Origin: CAJXZP01 sp963974475
Lineage (GTDB): Bacteria; Bacteroidota; Bacteroidia; Flavobacteriales_G; Salibacteraceae
Assembly: GCA_963974475.1 (NCBI GenBank)
Contig: CAXBCR010000028.1
Location: 1 to 42,299 of the forward strand
Direction of reading: 5' to 3'
Length of the DNA: 42,299 nucleotides
Of this stretch, positions 25,626-33,609 are shown in pieces; positions within the stretch are counted from its first letter, which is position 1, and each line of letters begins with the position of its first letter. Both the position numbers and the translations under genes were made by a program. The notes under the pieces are model-generated. The model did no database searches. It saw only the letters and a list, made by a program, of their open reading frames with translations, and was not told the DNA's origin.

Positions 25626-26270
25626 TTAGCTTAGCACATAGAAATATATGGCTACAAAATGACAGGCTGTTCCTAAAAGCACAAACAGGTGAAAAGTAGC
25701 ATGCATGTATTTAATGGTATCAAACAGATACAATACCGCACCAACAGAATAAATAATACCACCAATTAGTAACCATAAGAAACCCGCTACTCCAATGGCA
25801 TCCATTAGCGGATAGATAGCGAAAACGATGTTCCAACCCATTACCACATACATGATGGTAGACAATAAATTATACCGGCCAGTATAGAATATTTTCAATA
25901 CAATTCCTCCTATTGCTAAGCTCCATGTAATTCCAAACAACACCCAACCAATGGTGCCGTGGAGGGTAACTAAAGTAAAAGGCGTATACGTACCTGCAAT
26001 CAAAACATATATGGAGGAGTGGTCAAAAACACGTAGTTTTCTGCGTTGGCTTTCTTGAGTGGCTCTATGATAAAAGGTGGATGCAGCATAGAGTGTAATC
26101 ATAGAAGCCCCAAAAACAAGACTTCCAACAATAGCCCAAACATTGTGTAAGGGGATCGCTTTAAAAAGTAATAACCCTGTACCCAAAATAGCCAAAACCA
26201 AACCTACTCCATGCGAAATAACATTTAGTTTTTCTTCTAACGGATGATATTCTGCTTTGGGAGCTTTCAT
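25626..26270 (-). CDS. Hemolysin III / PAQR family membrane protein
   Basis: 214 aa with seven hydrophobic helices, the standard length of bacterial PAQR (hemolysin III, TrhA/YqfA) proteins. Family residues are visible: EKLNVISHGVG at the N-terminus, STFYHRATQESQRRKLRVFDHSSIYVLIAGTYTPF, and the C-terminal TFHLFVLLGTACHF, which together supply the conserved metal-site His/Asp residues. Proposed to act in membrane energetics or fluidity rather than haemolysis. A TAGTTTTG box (minus strand, 26295-26302) sits just upstream; it is transcribed divergently from the hydrolase gene. Confidence 0.92.
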   Translation of the reverse strand: MKAPKAEYHPLEEKLNVISHGVGLVLAILGTGLLLFKAIPLHNVWAIVGSLVFGASMITLYAASTFYHRATQESQRRKLRVFDHSSIYVLIAGTYTPFTLVTLHGTIGWVLFGITWSLAIGGIVLKIFYTGRYNLLSTIMYVVMGWNIVFAIYPLMDAIGVAGFLWLLIGGIIYSVGAVLYLFDTIKYMHATFHLFVLLGTACHFVAIYFYVLS

Positions 26271-26423
26271 AAACTAACGGTGCTATTGTGTTTGCAAAAC
26301 TACGTTATCAAAGTCGGATATGCCTGTTTCATTTGTTCACAAAAAGTGAATAACAAACCACTTCTTCTGTATGCTAAAATAATTCCTGAATCTACATTTG
26401 GAGGCTAAAAGTTAGTAGCAGTT

Positions 26424-27224
26424 TTGAATAAATACGCATCATTTAGAGAAGGCAAAATAAAATACACCGACACCGGGAAAGGTAGAGTTGTGGTTTTTTT
26501 ACATGGTTTTTTAGAAGATAAATCGATGTGGCGTTACTACCCCACTCATTTACCTGCGCGCATTCGCTCTATATGCATAGACCTTCCCGGTCATGGAAAT
26601 TCCGATAATTTTGGATATGTCCATTCCATGGAGTTAATGGCCGAAAGTGTACGCGCAGTACTAAAGCAAGAAGGAATTCGAAAAGTTATTTTGGTAGGCC
26701 ATTCGCTAGGCGGATACGTAGCTTTAGCATTTGCTGAATTGTATCCTGATATGATGAAGGGACTTATTATGTATTTTTCATCGGCAGCGGCAGACACACT
26801 CGAAAAAAAGAAAAACCGAAATCGGGCCATCAAATTAGTGGAAAAAAACAAAACTTCTTTTGTGCGCGCTTCTATCCCGTTATTATTTGCGGAGCATAAT
26901 CGAACTAAACATTTGAAACGTATTTCCAGCCTGGTAGGGAACGCAAATAAAATGGGTGTGCAAAGTATCATTGCCGCTTTAGGGGGAATGCGAGATCGCT
27001 CTGATAGAGAAATTGTACTGAAATTCGCTCCTTTCCCAATTACCTTTGTTTCAGGAGATTTGGACCCTGTTTTACCAATCAAAATGTTAGAAAAGCAATC
27101 TCAACTTCCTCGAAATTCTTCCATTACCATTTTAAAAAACACGGGACACATGGGATATATCGAAAATAAAAAAGAAACGTTTTTAGCGGTAAAACGGTTT
27201 ATTGACACCATTTACCCTCACTAA
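26424..27224 (+). CDS. Alpha/beta-fold hydrolase
   Basis: 266 aa. It has the oxyanion motif VVFLHGFLED near residue 25, the nucleophile elbow GHSLGG (Ser94), the acid Asp214 in SGDLDPVLP, and the catalytic His242 in NTGHMGYIE, so the triad is complete. The substrate is not predictable. The start is a TTG at 26424: the upstream in-frame stop is at 26406 and there is no ATG ahead of conserved sequence, so TTG is the only reasonable start. It is divergent from the hemolysin III gene across a 153-bp gap that holds an imperfect palindrome (26333-26357). Confidence 0.88.
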   Translation: MNKYASFREGKIKYTDTGKGRVVVFLHGFLEDKSMWRYYPTHLPARIRSICIDLPGHGNSDNFGYVHSMELMAESVRAVLKQEGIRKVILVGHSLGGYVALAFAELYPDMMKGLIMYFSSAAADTLEKKKNRNRAIKLVEKNKTSFVRASIPLLFAEHNRTKHLKRISSLVGNANKMGVQSIIAALGGMRDRSDREIVLKFAPFPITFVSGDLDPVLPIKMLEKQSQLPRNSSITILKNTGHMGYIENKKETFLAVKRFIDTIYPH

Positions 27225-27390
27225 AAATTACTATTTTCTTCCATAATTTCATCAAATTCGAAGGCAAATTTGCGCTTTAAAAAAGAGGAGATGAAACATT
27301 CAAAAAAACGATTAGCAACAGATCAAATACGTTATTTTTGAATTCATTAGGTATTATTCCAGCCTAATCTGTTTAACCCTCCAAAAAGTA

Positions 27391-27420
27391 TTGTCTAAAC
27401 CAATACTTTAATTAATTTTG
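27391..27420 (+). promoter_or_regulatory. Promoter of rplU-rpmA
   Basis: TTG (27391-27393), 19 bp, TAATTTTG (27413-27420): a full Bacteroidota consensus, 40 bp ahead of the rplU start. Confidence 0.8.
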
Positions 27421-27460
27421 CAGCCCCATATTTGGGATAGTTAAATTAAACACTAGAAGA

Positions 27461-27964
27461 ATGTACGCAATCGTAGAGATGGCAGGGCAACAATTCAAAG
27501 TTGAAAAAGATCAGCAAGTATTTGTTCACCGTTTAGACAGTAAAGAAGGATCAAAAGTTACTTTTGATAACGTTTTATTGATTGACAACGGAGGAAAAGT
27601 AAATGTTGGCGCCCCAGCTATAACAGGTGCTACCGTAGTAGCAACCGTTCTTGAACACGTAAAAGGCGATAAAGTTATCGTTTTCAAGAAAAAAAGAAGA
27701 AAAGGGTATAAAGTAAAAAACGGTCACCGTCAATACTTAACCTCAATCAAAATTGAAGCTATAAACGAGAAAGGTGCTAAAGCTGCTGCTAAACCAGCTG
27801 CTAAGAAAGAAGCCGCTCCTAAGGCTGCCGCTAAAAAAGAGACTGCTCCAAAAGCAGAAACTAAAAAAGCTGCTCCTAAAGCTGCTGCTAAGAAAGAAGC
27901 CGCTCCTAAAGCTGAGACTAAAAAAGCCGCTCCTAAAAAGGCTGCTAAAAAAGAAGATAAATAA
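27461..27964 (+). CDS. rplU: 50S ribosomal protein L21 with long Ala/Lys tail
   Basis: Residues 1-~103 are L21 (MYAIVEMAGQQFKVEKDQQV at the start, FKKKRRKGYKVKNGHRQYLT near the end of the fold). Residues ~105-167 are a repetitive Lys/Ala/Pro/Glu tail absent from the E. coli protein (103 aa); at the DNA level it contains a near-exact repeat (27797-27826 and 27884-27913). Tail-bearing L21 is known in some Bacteroidota. It is 18 bp ahead of rpmA in the universal rplU-rpmA operon. Confidence 0.95.
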   Translation: MYAIVEMAGQQFKVEKDQQVFVHRLDSKEGSKVTFDNVLLIDNGGKVNVGAPAITGATVVATVLEHVKGDKVIVFKKKRRKGYKVKNGHRQYLTSIKIEAINEKGAKAAAKPAAKKEAAPKAAAKKETAPKAETKKAAPKAAAKKEAAPKAETKKAAPKKAAKKEDK

Positions 27965-27982
27965 ACTTTAAAACTATAAGAC

Positions 27983-28246
27983 ATGGCTCATAAGAAAGGT
28001 GTAGGTAGTTCTAATAACGGACGGGAATCAGCAAGTAAACGTTTAGGCGTGAAAATTTTTGGTGGACAAGCTGCAATTGCAGGTAACATTATTGTTCGTC
28101 AAAGAGGTACAAAACATCACCCAGGAGATAACGTAGGTATTGGCAAAGACGATACTTTATATTCTCTAGTTGACGGAACAGTACAATTTAGAAAAAAAGC
28201 AAACAATAGATCATTTGTATCGGTAGTTCCAGTGGAGAATAACTAG
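27983..28246 (+). CDS. rpmA: 50S ribosomal protein L27
   Basis: 87 aa. L27 reaches the peptidyl-transferase centre with its N-terminus. The sequence begins MAHKKGVGSSNNGRESASKR, so no Firmicutes-type cleavable leader is present, and shows VRQRGTKHHPGDNVGIGKDDTL, the family signature. It is co-transcribed with rplU and followed by a terminator at 28272. Confidence 0.98.
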   Translation: MAHKKGVGSSNNGRESASKRLGVKIFGGQAAIAGNIIVRQRGTKHHPGDNVGIGKDDTLYSLVDGTVQFRKKANNRSFVSVVPVENN

Positions 28247-28271
28247 TCGAATGATATTATTACGATAATTA

Positions 28272-28300
28272 AATCCTCGACTTCGGTCGGGGATTTTTTG
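28272..28300 (+). terminator. Terminator after rpmA
   Basis: AATCCTCGAC (28272-28281) pairs with GTCGGGGATT (28286-28295) around a TTCG tetraloop, followed by a T-run. Confidence 0.88.
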
Positions 28301-28314
28301 GTTGTAACCGTTCC

Positions 28315-28352
28315 CCTTGATTGAAGTGAGCGACCGTTCGCCTCAATCAAGG
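28315..28352. promoter_or_regulatory. Hairpin in the serS upstream region
   Basis: CCTTGATTGA (28315-28324) and TCAATCAAGG (28343-28352) are perfect reverse complements. The loop holds a second small stem (GCGA/TCGC). There is no T-run, so it is not a simple terminator. It may be a leader structure or a relic palindrome. Confidence 0.55.
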
Positions 28353-28383
28353 CGAAAAAACAGAAAACGAATAAAACAAAAAA

Positions 28384-29655
28384 ATGCTTCAAGTACCATA
28401 TATCCGCGAAAACAAAGATTTGATAATCGAACGTTTTAAAGTTAGAAATTTAGACGCTACAGAAACGATTGAAAAAATCATTGAAACCGATAAAAATCGT
28501 AGAGAGACTCAACAAAAATTAGATGCTGTTTTAGCTTCCGCTAATGCAAAGGCTAAAGAGATTGGGATACTTTTTAAGCAAGGTAAAGGCACTGAAGCAA
28601 ACGCATTGAAGCAAGAAACTTCTCAACTTAAAGAAGATTCAAAAACGCTTCAAGAAGCACATAACCAGTATGCCGAAGAATTAACCCAACTGTTGTATTT
28701 GATTCCGAATGTACCCAATGCACTCGTGCCTAGCGGAAAAACGGACGAAGACAATGTGGAAATTTTTAGTGAAGGAACCATGCCTACATTATATGATGGC
28801 GCAGTACCCCATTGGGAATTAATCAAAAAATACAATTTGATTGATTTTGAATTGGGCGTAAAAATATCGGGCGCTGGATTTCCTGTATATACCGGTAAAG
28901 GAGCACGTATTCAACGAGCTATGGTCAATTTCTTTTTGGATAACGCCACCGAAAAAGGGTACCGAGAAGTGCAACCCCCTTTATTAATTAATGAAGCAAG
29001 TGGCTACGGAACGGGTCAACTTCCAGATAAGGAAGGTCAAATGTATGAAGCTACCGTGGATGGGTTATTCCTAATTCCAACGGCAGAAGTTCCGGTGACC
29101 AACATCTATAGAGACACCATTGTAAGTACCGATGATTTACCGATTAAAAACACCGCATATTCTCAGTGTTTCAGACGCGAAGCAGGTTCTTACGGTAGCG
29201 ATGTAAAAGGATTAAATCGTTTGCATCAATTTGATAAGGTGGAGATTGTTCGCATTGAGCATCCATCAAAATCATACGAGGCATTGGACGAAATGGTGGA
29301 ATATGTAAAAACCTTACTTCAAAAACTGGAGTTACCTTACCGCATTGTACGTTTATGCGGAGGCGATTTAGGTTTTACATCAGCTCTTACTTACGACTTT
29401 GAGGTTTATTCTGCCGCACAAGAAAAATGGCTGGAAGTAAGTTCTGTATCCAACTTTGAATCTTTTCAAGCCAACCGATTGAAATGTAGGTATCGGGATG
29501 AAAACGGCAAACCACAATTGGTACACACCTTAAATGGTTCTGCTTTAGCATTCCCAAGAATATTAGCGGCATTGCTAGAAAATAACCAAACTGCCGAAGG
29601 CATTAAAATTCCAAAGGCACTTGCAGCTTACACTGGTTTTGACATGATTAATTAG
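28384..29655 (+). CDS. serS: Seryl-tRNA synthetase
   Basis: Charges tRNA-Ser. 423 aa. Residues ~30-105 are the long antiparallel coiled-coil tRNA-binding arm; the class II core follows, with the motif 1 region YREVQPPLLINEASGYGTGQ, motif 2 at FRREAGSYG, and motif 3 at LNGSALAFPRILAALLENNQ. All parts are present and full length. Confidence 0.97.
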   Translation: MLQVPYIRENKDLIIERFKVRNLDATETIEKIIETDKNRRETQQKLDAVLASANAKAKEIGILFKQGKGTEANALKQETSQLKEDSKTLQEAHNQYAEELTQLLYLIPNVPNALVPSGKTDEDNVEIFSEGTMPTLYDGAVPHWELIKKYNLIDFELGVKISGAGFPVYTGKGARIQRAMVNFFLDNATEKGYREVQPPLLINEASGYGTGQLPDKEGQMYEATVDGLFLIPTAEVPVTNIYRDTIVSTDDLPIKNTAYSQCFRREAGSYGSDVKGLNRLHQFDKVEIVRIEHPSKSYEALDEMVEYVKTLLQKLELPYRIVRLCGGDLGFTSALTYDFEVYSAAQEKWLEVSSVSNFESFQANRLKCRYRDENGKPQLVHTLNGSALAFPRILAALLENNQTAEGIKIPKALAAYTGFDMIN

Positions 29656-29740
29656 TCGTTGGTAAGCTAACCAACTCCGAATTTATTGCGTCATTACTCA
29701 CACCTACAGATACATTGATTGGGTAGTAAAATTTTGAAGT

Positions 29741-30283
29741 ATGAAAAAATTTGTTGTCATTCTAAGTTTGATTATTGCAATAGTTTCTTGTAAAAGTGAA
29801 CTCACTCAAACTCGATTAGGAGCCATTAAATCGCTTCAAGCGCAAGTGGATTCATCTGCCATTATGTTTCAAACCATTGATATTGCTAAAATCAAAGATT
29901 ATAAAACCAATGCCAAAACGCAATTAGATTTTTTGGAGAAAAACAACCACGACACCATTTTTGACCATTTAAAATACATTGACGTGTATTACGCTAATTT
30001 TAAATTGATGCGAAAATTAGTGAAAGGGCATGAACGGTTAGCTGCGGAAATTGAATTCTCTACCTCTCAACTTACGCATTTATACAACGATGTTGAAAAT
30101 GGATTTTCGGGTGATTCTAACTACGTGAAACACTTTGATTCCGAGTCGAAAGCGGTTTCAAAAATTGTAAATTCTACTGCGGTATTAAAAGATTGGGAAG
30201 AAAGAACAGTGAAACGCTATAACGGAATGGTGGCGCCTATTGATTCTATTATTCTAGTGCAACAAAACCTGGGATATCGGTAA
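29741..30283 (+). CDS. Small lipoprotein of unknown function
   Basis: 180 aa. The N-terminal lipoprotein signal ends AIVSC (Cys17), with SELTQTR following. The rest is predicted almost entirely helical, with heptad-like spacing, suggesting a coiled-coil bundle. Family not recognised. It is followed 13 bp later by a small membrane protein in the same direction. Confidence 0.7.
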   Translation: MKKFVVILSLIIAIVSCKSELTQTRLGAIKSLQAQVDSSAIMFQTIDIAKIKDYKTNAKTQLDFLEKNNHDTIFDHLKYIDVYYANFKLMRKLVKGHERLAAEIEFSTSQLTHLYNDVENGFSGDSNYVKHFDSESKAVSKIVNSTAVLKDWEERTVKRYNGMVAPIDSIILVQQNLGYR

Positions 30284-30296
30284 AGGCTTGCGATAA

Positions 30297-30509
30297 ATGA
30301 AAATAAAAAAGAAAAAGGTACTACCCACTTTGGCATTTCTATTCGCTGAAATAGTGCTCCTTTTTTATTTCAACCAACATTGGGTTCAGTGCCCTCCTAA
30401 TGAATCACACCAAATGGGCATTTGTTTAAGTGCCCCCCAAATCTATTCTATATGGAGCGCAGCAATCATTTGCGCCACCTATCTTATTTACTTAATCTTC
30501 CGTAAATAG
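30297..30509 (+). CDS. Small two-helix membrane protein
   Basis: 70 aa. A basic N-terminus (MKIKKKK), one helix at residues ~9-26, an extracytoplasmic loop with two cysteines (QCPPNESHQMGICLS), and a second helix at ~48-66. Not recognised. It probably forms an operon with the preceding lipoprotein gene. Confidence 0.6.
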   Translation: MKIKKKKVLPTLAFLFAEIVLLFYFNQHWVQCPPNESHQMGICLSAPQIYSIWSAAIICATYLIYLIFRK

Positions 30510-30580
30510 AACAAAACGTCCACTTAAAAATCGGTTATATACTTATGGGTCACAGCGTAAATAAATCCTCATTTTAAAGT

Positions 30581-30588
30581 TACATTTG
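30581..30588 (+). promoter_or_regulatory. -7 box of the TPR gene
   Basis: TACATTTG matches TAnnTTTG and ends six bases before the ATG at 30595. No matching TTG is seen at the usual distance. It supports the ATG over an in-frame TTG at 30586. Confidence 0.5.
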
Positions 30589-30594
30589 CAAGGA

Positions 30595-32427
30595 ATGAGT
30601 CTATCAAAACACTTTATTTTAGGTATTACCATTTTCCTTTTAGTTGGAATATCCGTAGGTGCAACTGCACAAAATCGGGGCGACTACCAATTGGCAGAAC
30701 AGTATTTTAAACAAGGTGAATTTGAAAAAGCTGCCGAGTACTATTTAAAGGTTTATAAACAGAATAATTCAACCGGTTATTTTGATAAGTATATTGTTTC
30801 GCTAGTTAGTGCAGCAGATTACAAATCGGCTGAAAAAGCGCTGAAAAAAGAAATTAAAAAGCGTCCCGACCGACTTGCCAATAGGGTTACCCTAGGAGAC
30901 GTTTACTTTCAAGCGAAGGATACCGAAAGCGCCCATAAAACGTGGGATGAAGTCATTCATTTACTTAAAAATAATAGCAATGAAATTGTACCTGTAGCCT
31001 ATTTATTTACCAAAATAAACCAACCCAGTTATGCTGTTCAGGCGTATGAATTGGGCGACAAAAACATTCCTGGGTTTTACTCGTACTACCCACAAATGGC
31101 TGAACTATATGGACTTTCGGGTGATTACGATAAAATGATTGACACCTATTTGAAACTTATTGGAATTAATTCCGGATATGTTCAAACCGTACAAAACTTA
31201 CTCAATCGAAACTTTGATTTTACGGATGACAATGCCAATACGCGTTTGCTAAAACAAAAGTTACTTCAAAAAAGCAATCAGAATCCGGATAATTACATTT
31301 ATGCGGAAATGCTAATATGGCTCAACCTGCAACAATCTAATTTTAACGGTGCTTTCACGCAGGTAAAAAGTCTGGATAGGCGATTGAAAGAAAACGGAAG
31401 TCGTCTCATTAATTTTGCCCGTTTGGCTACCAAAAACGAAGCCTATACTGTGGCCATTGAAGCCTATCAAACCGTGATTACTAAAGGCTCTAACCAACCG
31501 TATTACGAAGTAGCCGAAGTGGAAATTTTAACTACTAAAAAAGAAATTCTAGACCGTAACCTATTGGCTACCGAAGGTGATTATTCCAACCTGCTGGCCG
31601 AATACCAAGCCACGATAACGCTAATTGGAGTGAGCGATTTTACCACTGTTTCTATCCGCGAATTGGGGCAGATTTATGCCATCAACCTACACCAACCCCA
31701 AAAGGCGATTACATGGATTGAAAATACGTTAGAAAACGGTTCGGTGAGTAAGATGGAAATAGCTCTGCTTAAAATTGATTTGGGAGATTACTTATTGATG
31801 CAAAATGAAATTTGGCCTGCCGTATTGTATTACATGCAAGCTGAGAAAGCTTTTAAATATGACGAATTGGGCGATGAAGCAAAACTCAAAGCCGCTAAAG
31901 TATATTACTATAATGGTGACTTTACGTGGGCTGCCACCAAATTGAATATTTTGAAAGGATCCACTTCCAAGTTGATTAGCAATGATGCGCTCTATCTATC
32001 TAATTTAATTACCGACAACACCACCATCGTTACCAATTTACACCCCATGCAAATTTATGCGCGTGCAGACCTGTTATTTGTACAGCAAAACTACGCGGAG
32101 GCACTTTTGACTTTGGATAAGTTGCAAGAGTTTTATCCTGCGCATGCATTGGCAGATGAAGTGCTTTTACAGAAATATAAAATTCAAATGGCGCTGCGTA
32201 ATTTCCCACAAGCAGCGAAAGAATTGCAATTGCTTATTGATGCCTACAGCTACGATATTTTAGCGGATGACGCCTTTTTCTTGCTCGCTGAATTGTACGA
32301 AACGCACCTTAATGACCCGGAAAAAGCCATGGAATTGTACCTGGTTTTAATGACTGATTATTCGGATTCTGTATTTGTGACCGAGGCAAGAAAAAGGTAT
32401 CGAAAACTACGGGGCGATTCCGTCTAA
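30595..32427 (+). CDS. Exported tetratricopeptide repeat protein
   Basis: 610 aa from the ATG at 30595. It has a signal peptide (FILGITIFLLVGISVGATAQ), then TPR units starting at residues ~32 (YQLAEQYFKQGEFEKAAEYY) and again in the C-terminal third (KAMELYLVLMTDYSDSVFVTEARKRYRKL, a tail common in periplasmic TPR proteins). It is a likely periplasmic or outer-membrane-associated scaffold; partners are unknown. It converges with the peptidase gene at 32435. Confidence 0.82.
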   Translation: MSLSKHFILGITIFLLVGISVGATAQNRGDYQLAEQYFKQGEFEKAAEYYLKVYKQNNSTGYFDKYIVSLVSAADYKSAEKALKKEIKKRPDRLANRVTLGDVYFQAKDTESAHKTWDEVIHLLKNNSNEIVPVAYLFTKINQPSYAVQAYELGDKNIPGFYSYYPQMAELYGLSGDYDKMIDTYLKLIGINSGYVQTVQNLLNRNFDFTDDNANTRLLKQKLLQKSNQNPDNYIYAEMLIWLNLQQSNFNGAFTQVKSLDRRLKENGSRLINFARLATKNEAYTVAIEAYQTVITKGSNQPYYEVAEVEILTTKKEILDRNLLATEGDYSNLLAEYQATITLIGVSDFTTVSIRELGQIYAINLHQPQKAITWIENTLENGSVSKMEIALLKIDLGDYLLMQNEIWPAVLYYMQAEKAFKYDELGDEAKLKAAKVYYYNGDFTWAATKLNILKGSTSKLISNDALYLSNLITDNTTIVTNLHPMQIYARADLLFVQQNYAEALLTLDKLQEFYPAHALADEVLLQKYKIQMALRNFPQAAKELQLLIDAYSYDILADDAFFLLAELYETHLNDPEKAMELYLVLMTDYSDSVFVTEARKRYRKLRGDSV

Positions 32428-32434
32428 ATCTCGT

Positions 32435-33262
32435 TTATCGTTTCATTTTTCTAGGAAGTGTATCTTGACCTAAAAGATTGCAGGTAGCTTTATACAACAT
32501 GGGGTTGTACTCATAAAACTGAACCGTTTGCTCAAAGAAAACTTCTACCGAAACTGCCAAAAACTCTTCAATATTGGTGGCGGCATATTTTCTAAAAATA
32601 GAATTGTTGGTCGTTCTTATTATGTTCATTTCGGTAACGGCCAATTTATGCCAAACGCGATATGCCGAAGGATTAATGAAATTAGAAACGCCATTGCTTG
32701 CAAAACTATTTTCTAAACTCATGGCATGGGTCATTTCATGCAGCCCTAAATTTATTCCGTCTGAAGGATTTTCGAAACCTTTCAAAAAATTGTTCCACGA
32801 TAGTTTTATCACCCGTCCCATGGGATGCACTTCTCCTTTGTGTTTCTTTTTGGTAATTCGAGAATAATATTCCTCCGGAAAAATAAATATTTTGGTGAAT
32901 CGCGGTAATTGAAAAAACTTAAACCCAAACGTTATTTGCACTCCCGTTGCAGCAATTAAAACCCGCATTTCATCGGTCACCTCTAGTCCGTGTTGCCCAT
33001 AAAAATCTTTGGCCCGAACAAATAAAGACACCCTCCTTTCAAAAACACCTTTTAATGCCGGGGTGAGATTATTGTAATACACAAAATACTTTTCAAGAAC
33101 GCGTTTGTATTGCGGCTCAATGGGCTTTATATTGTACCAATAAAAATACCGAACGGTCACATATATCAGGTAACTTAACCCAAAAAGAAAAGGCACCAAT
33201 AGGATTAAAGCTCCCAAACTTGCGAAAATAGAATTTGGAGACATAAAGATGGTTGCGATCAT
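32435..33262 (-). CDS. MtfA-like zinc peptidase with an N-terminal membrane helix
   Basis: 275 aa. One transmembrane segment at residues ~14-40, then a soluble domain of the MtfA (glucose-regulated metallopeptidase) family: LGLHEMTHAMSLEN with the HExxH zinc motif at 175-179 and the downstream NIEEFLAVSVEVFFEQ, whose Glu (232/233) is the probable third ligand. E. coli MtfA is cytosolic and interacts with the regulator Mlc; this version is membrane-anchored, so its target is likely different. Confidence 0.85.
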   Translation of the reverse strand: MIATIFMSPNSIFASLGALILLVPFLFGLSYLIYVTVRYFYWYNIKPIEPQYKRVLEKYFVYYNNLTPALKGVFERRVSLFVRAKDFYGQHGLEVTDEMRVLIAATGVQITFGFKFFQLPRFTKIFIFPEEYYSRITKKKHKGEVHPMGRVIKLSWNNFLKGFENPSDGINLGLHEMTHAMSLENSFASNGVSNFINPSAYRVWHKLAVTEMNIIRTTNNSIFRKYAATNIEEFLAVSVEVFFEQTVQFYEYNPMLYKATCNLLGQDTLPRKMKR

Positions 33263-33410
33263 ATATGGTTTACTATTTGTCCTACTTTATGGTATGAACT
33301 CACCAAATAGGTTTTGCCCAAATTTAAAATAATTACTTACAAAAATCTCGAAATATCACGGAATACCATTAGAAAAAAACCAAACCCGTTGCTTCATCTT
33401 TGTGGAGTAA

Positions 33411-33536
33411 ATGAGAACAATGAAAAACAAAGAATACAAATTTAGATGCCTCCCATTAAACGACTTTCAGTTGATTACCGTTACTGCCGTGGCGCTAATT
33501 ATTCTTATTTCCACTGAACTTCTTTTGAGCCTATAA
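33411..33536 (+). CDS. Possible small membrane protein (41 aa)
   Basis: ATG at 33411 preceded by TGTGGAG, a good ribosome-binding site four bases upstream. It encodes MRTMKNKEYKFRCLPLNDFQ, then a hydrophobic helix (LITVTAVALIILISTELLLS) and a stop. A strong terminator follows after 16 bp, so it looks like a complete tiny transcription unit. No homologue is known to me. Confidence 0.45.
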   Translation: MRTMKNKEYKFRCLPLNDFQLITVTAVALIILISTELLLSL

Positions 33537-33552
33537 CCAACAACTATACAAA

Positions 33553-33588
33553 AAAAGCCCTGATTTCAAAATTGAAATCAGGGCTTTT
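33553..33588. terminator. Bidirectional terminator after glyS
   Basis: AAAAGCCCTGATTTCA (33553-33568) is the perfect complement of TGAAATCAGGGCTTTT (33573-33588), a 16-bp stem with A/T runs on the outer sides. It serves glyS and the putative small gene. Confidence 0.9.
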
Positions 33589-33609
33589 GCTTTAATACTA
33601 ATCTTGTAA

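Larger units (their letters stand above)
33263..33609. other. Intergenic region between peptidase and glyS
   Basis: Holds a possible 41-codon small gene (33411-33536) and the bidirectional terminator that also ends glyS (33553-33588). Nothing else is convincing. Confidence 0.5.

Noticed and set aside
27232..27334. About 34 open codons on the minus strand ending EIMEENSNF, possible gene remnant
   Set aside because: Preceded by an in-frame TGA, with no start codon and no family match; too short to call.
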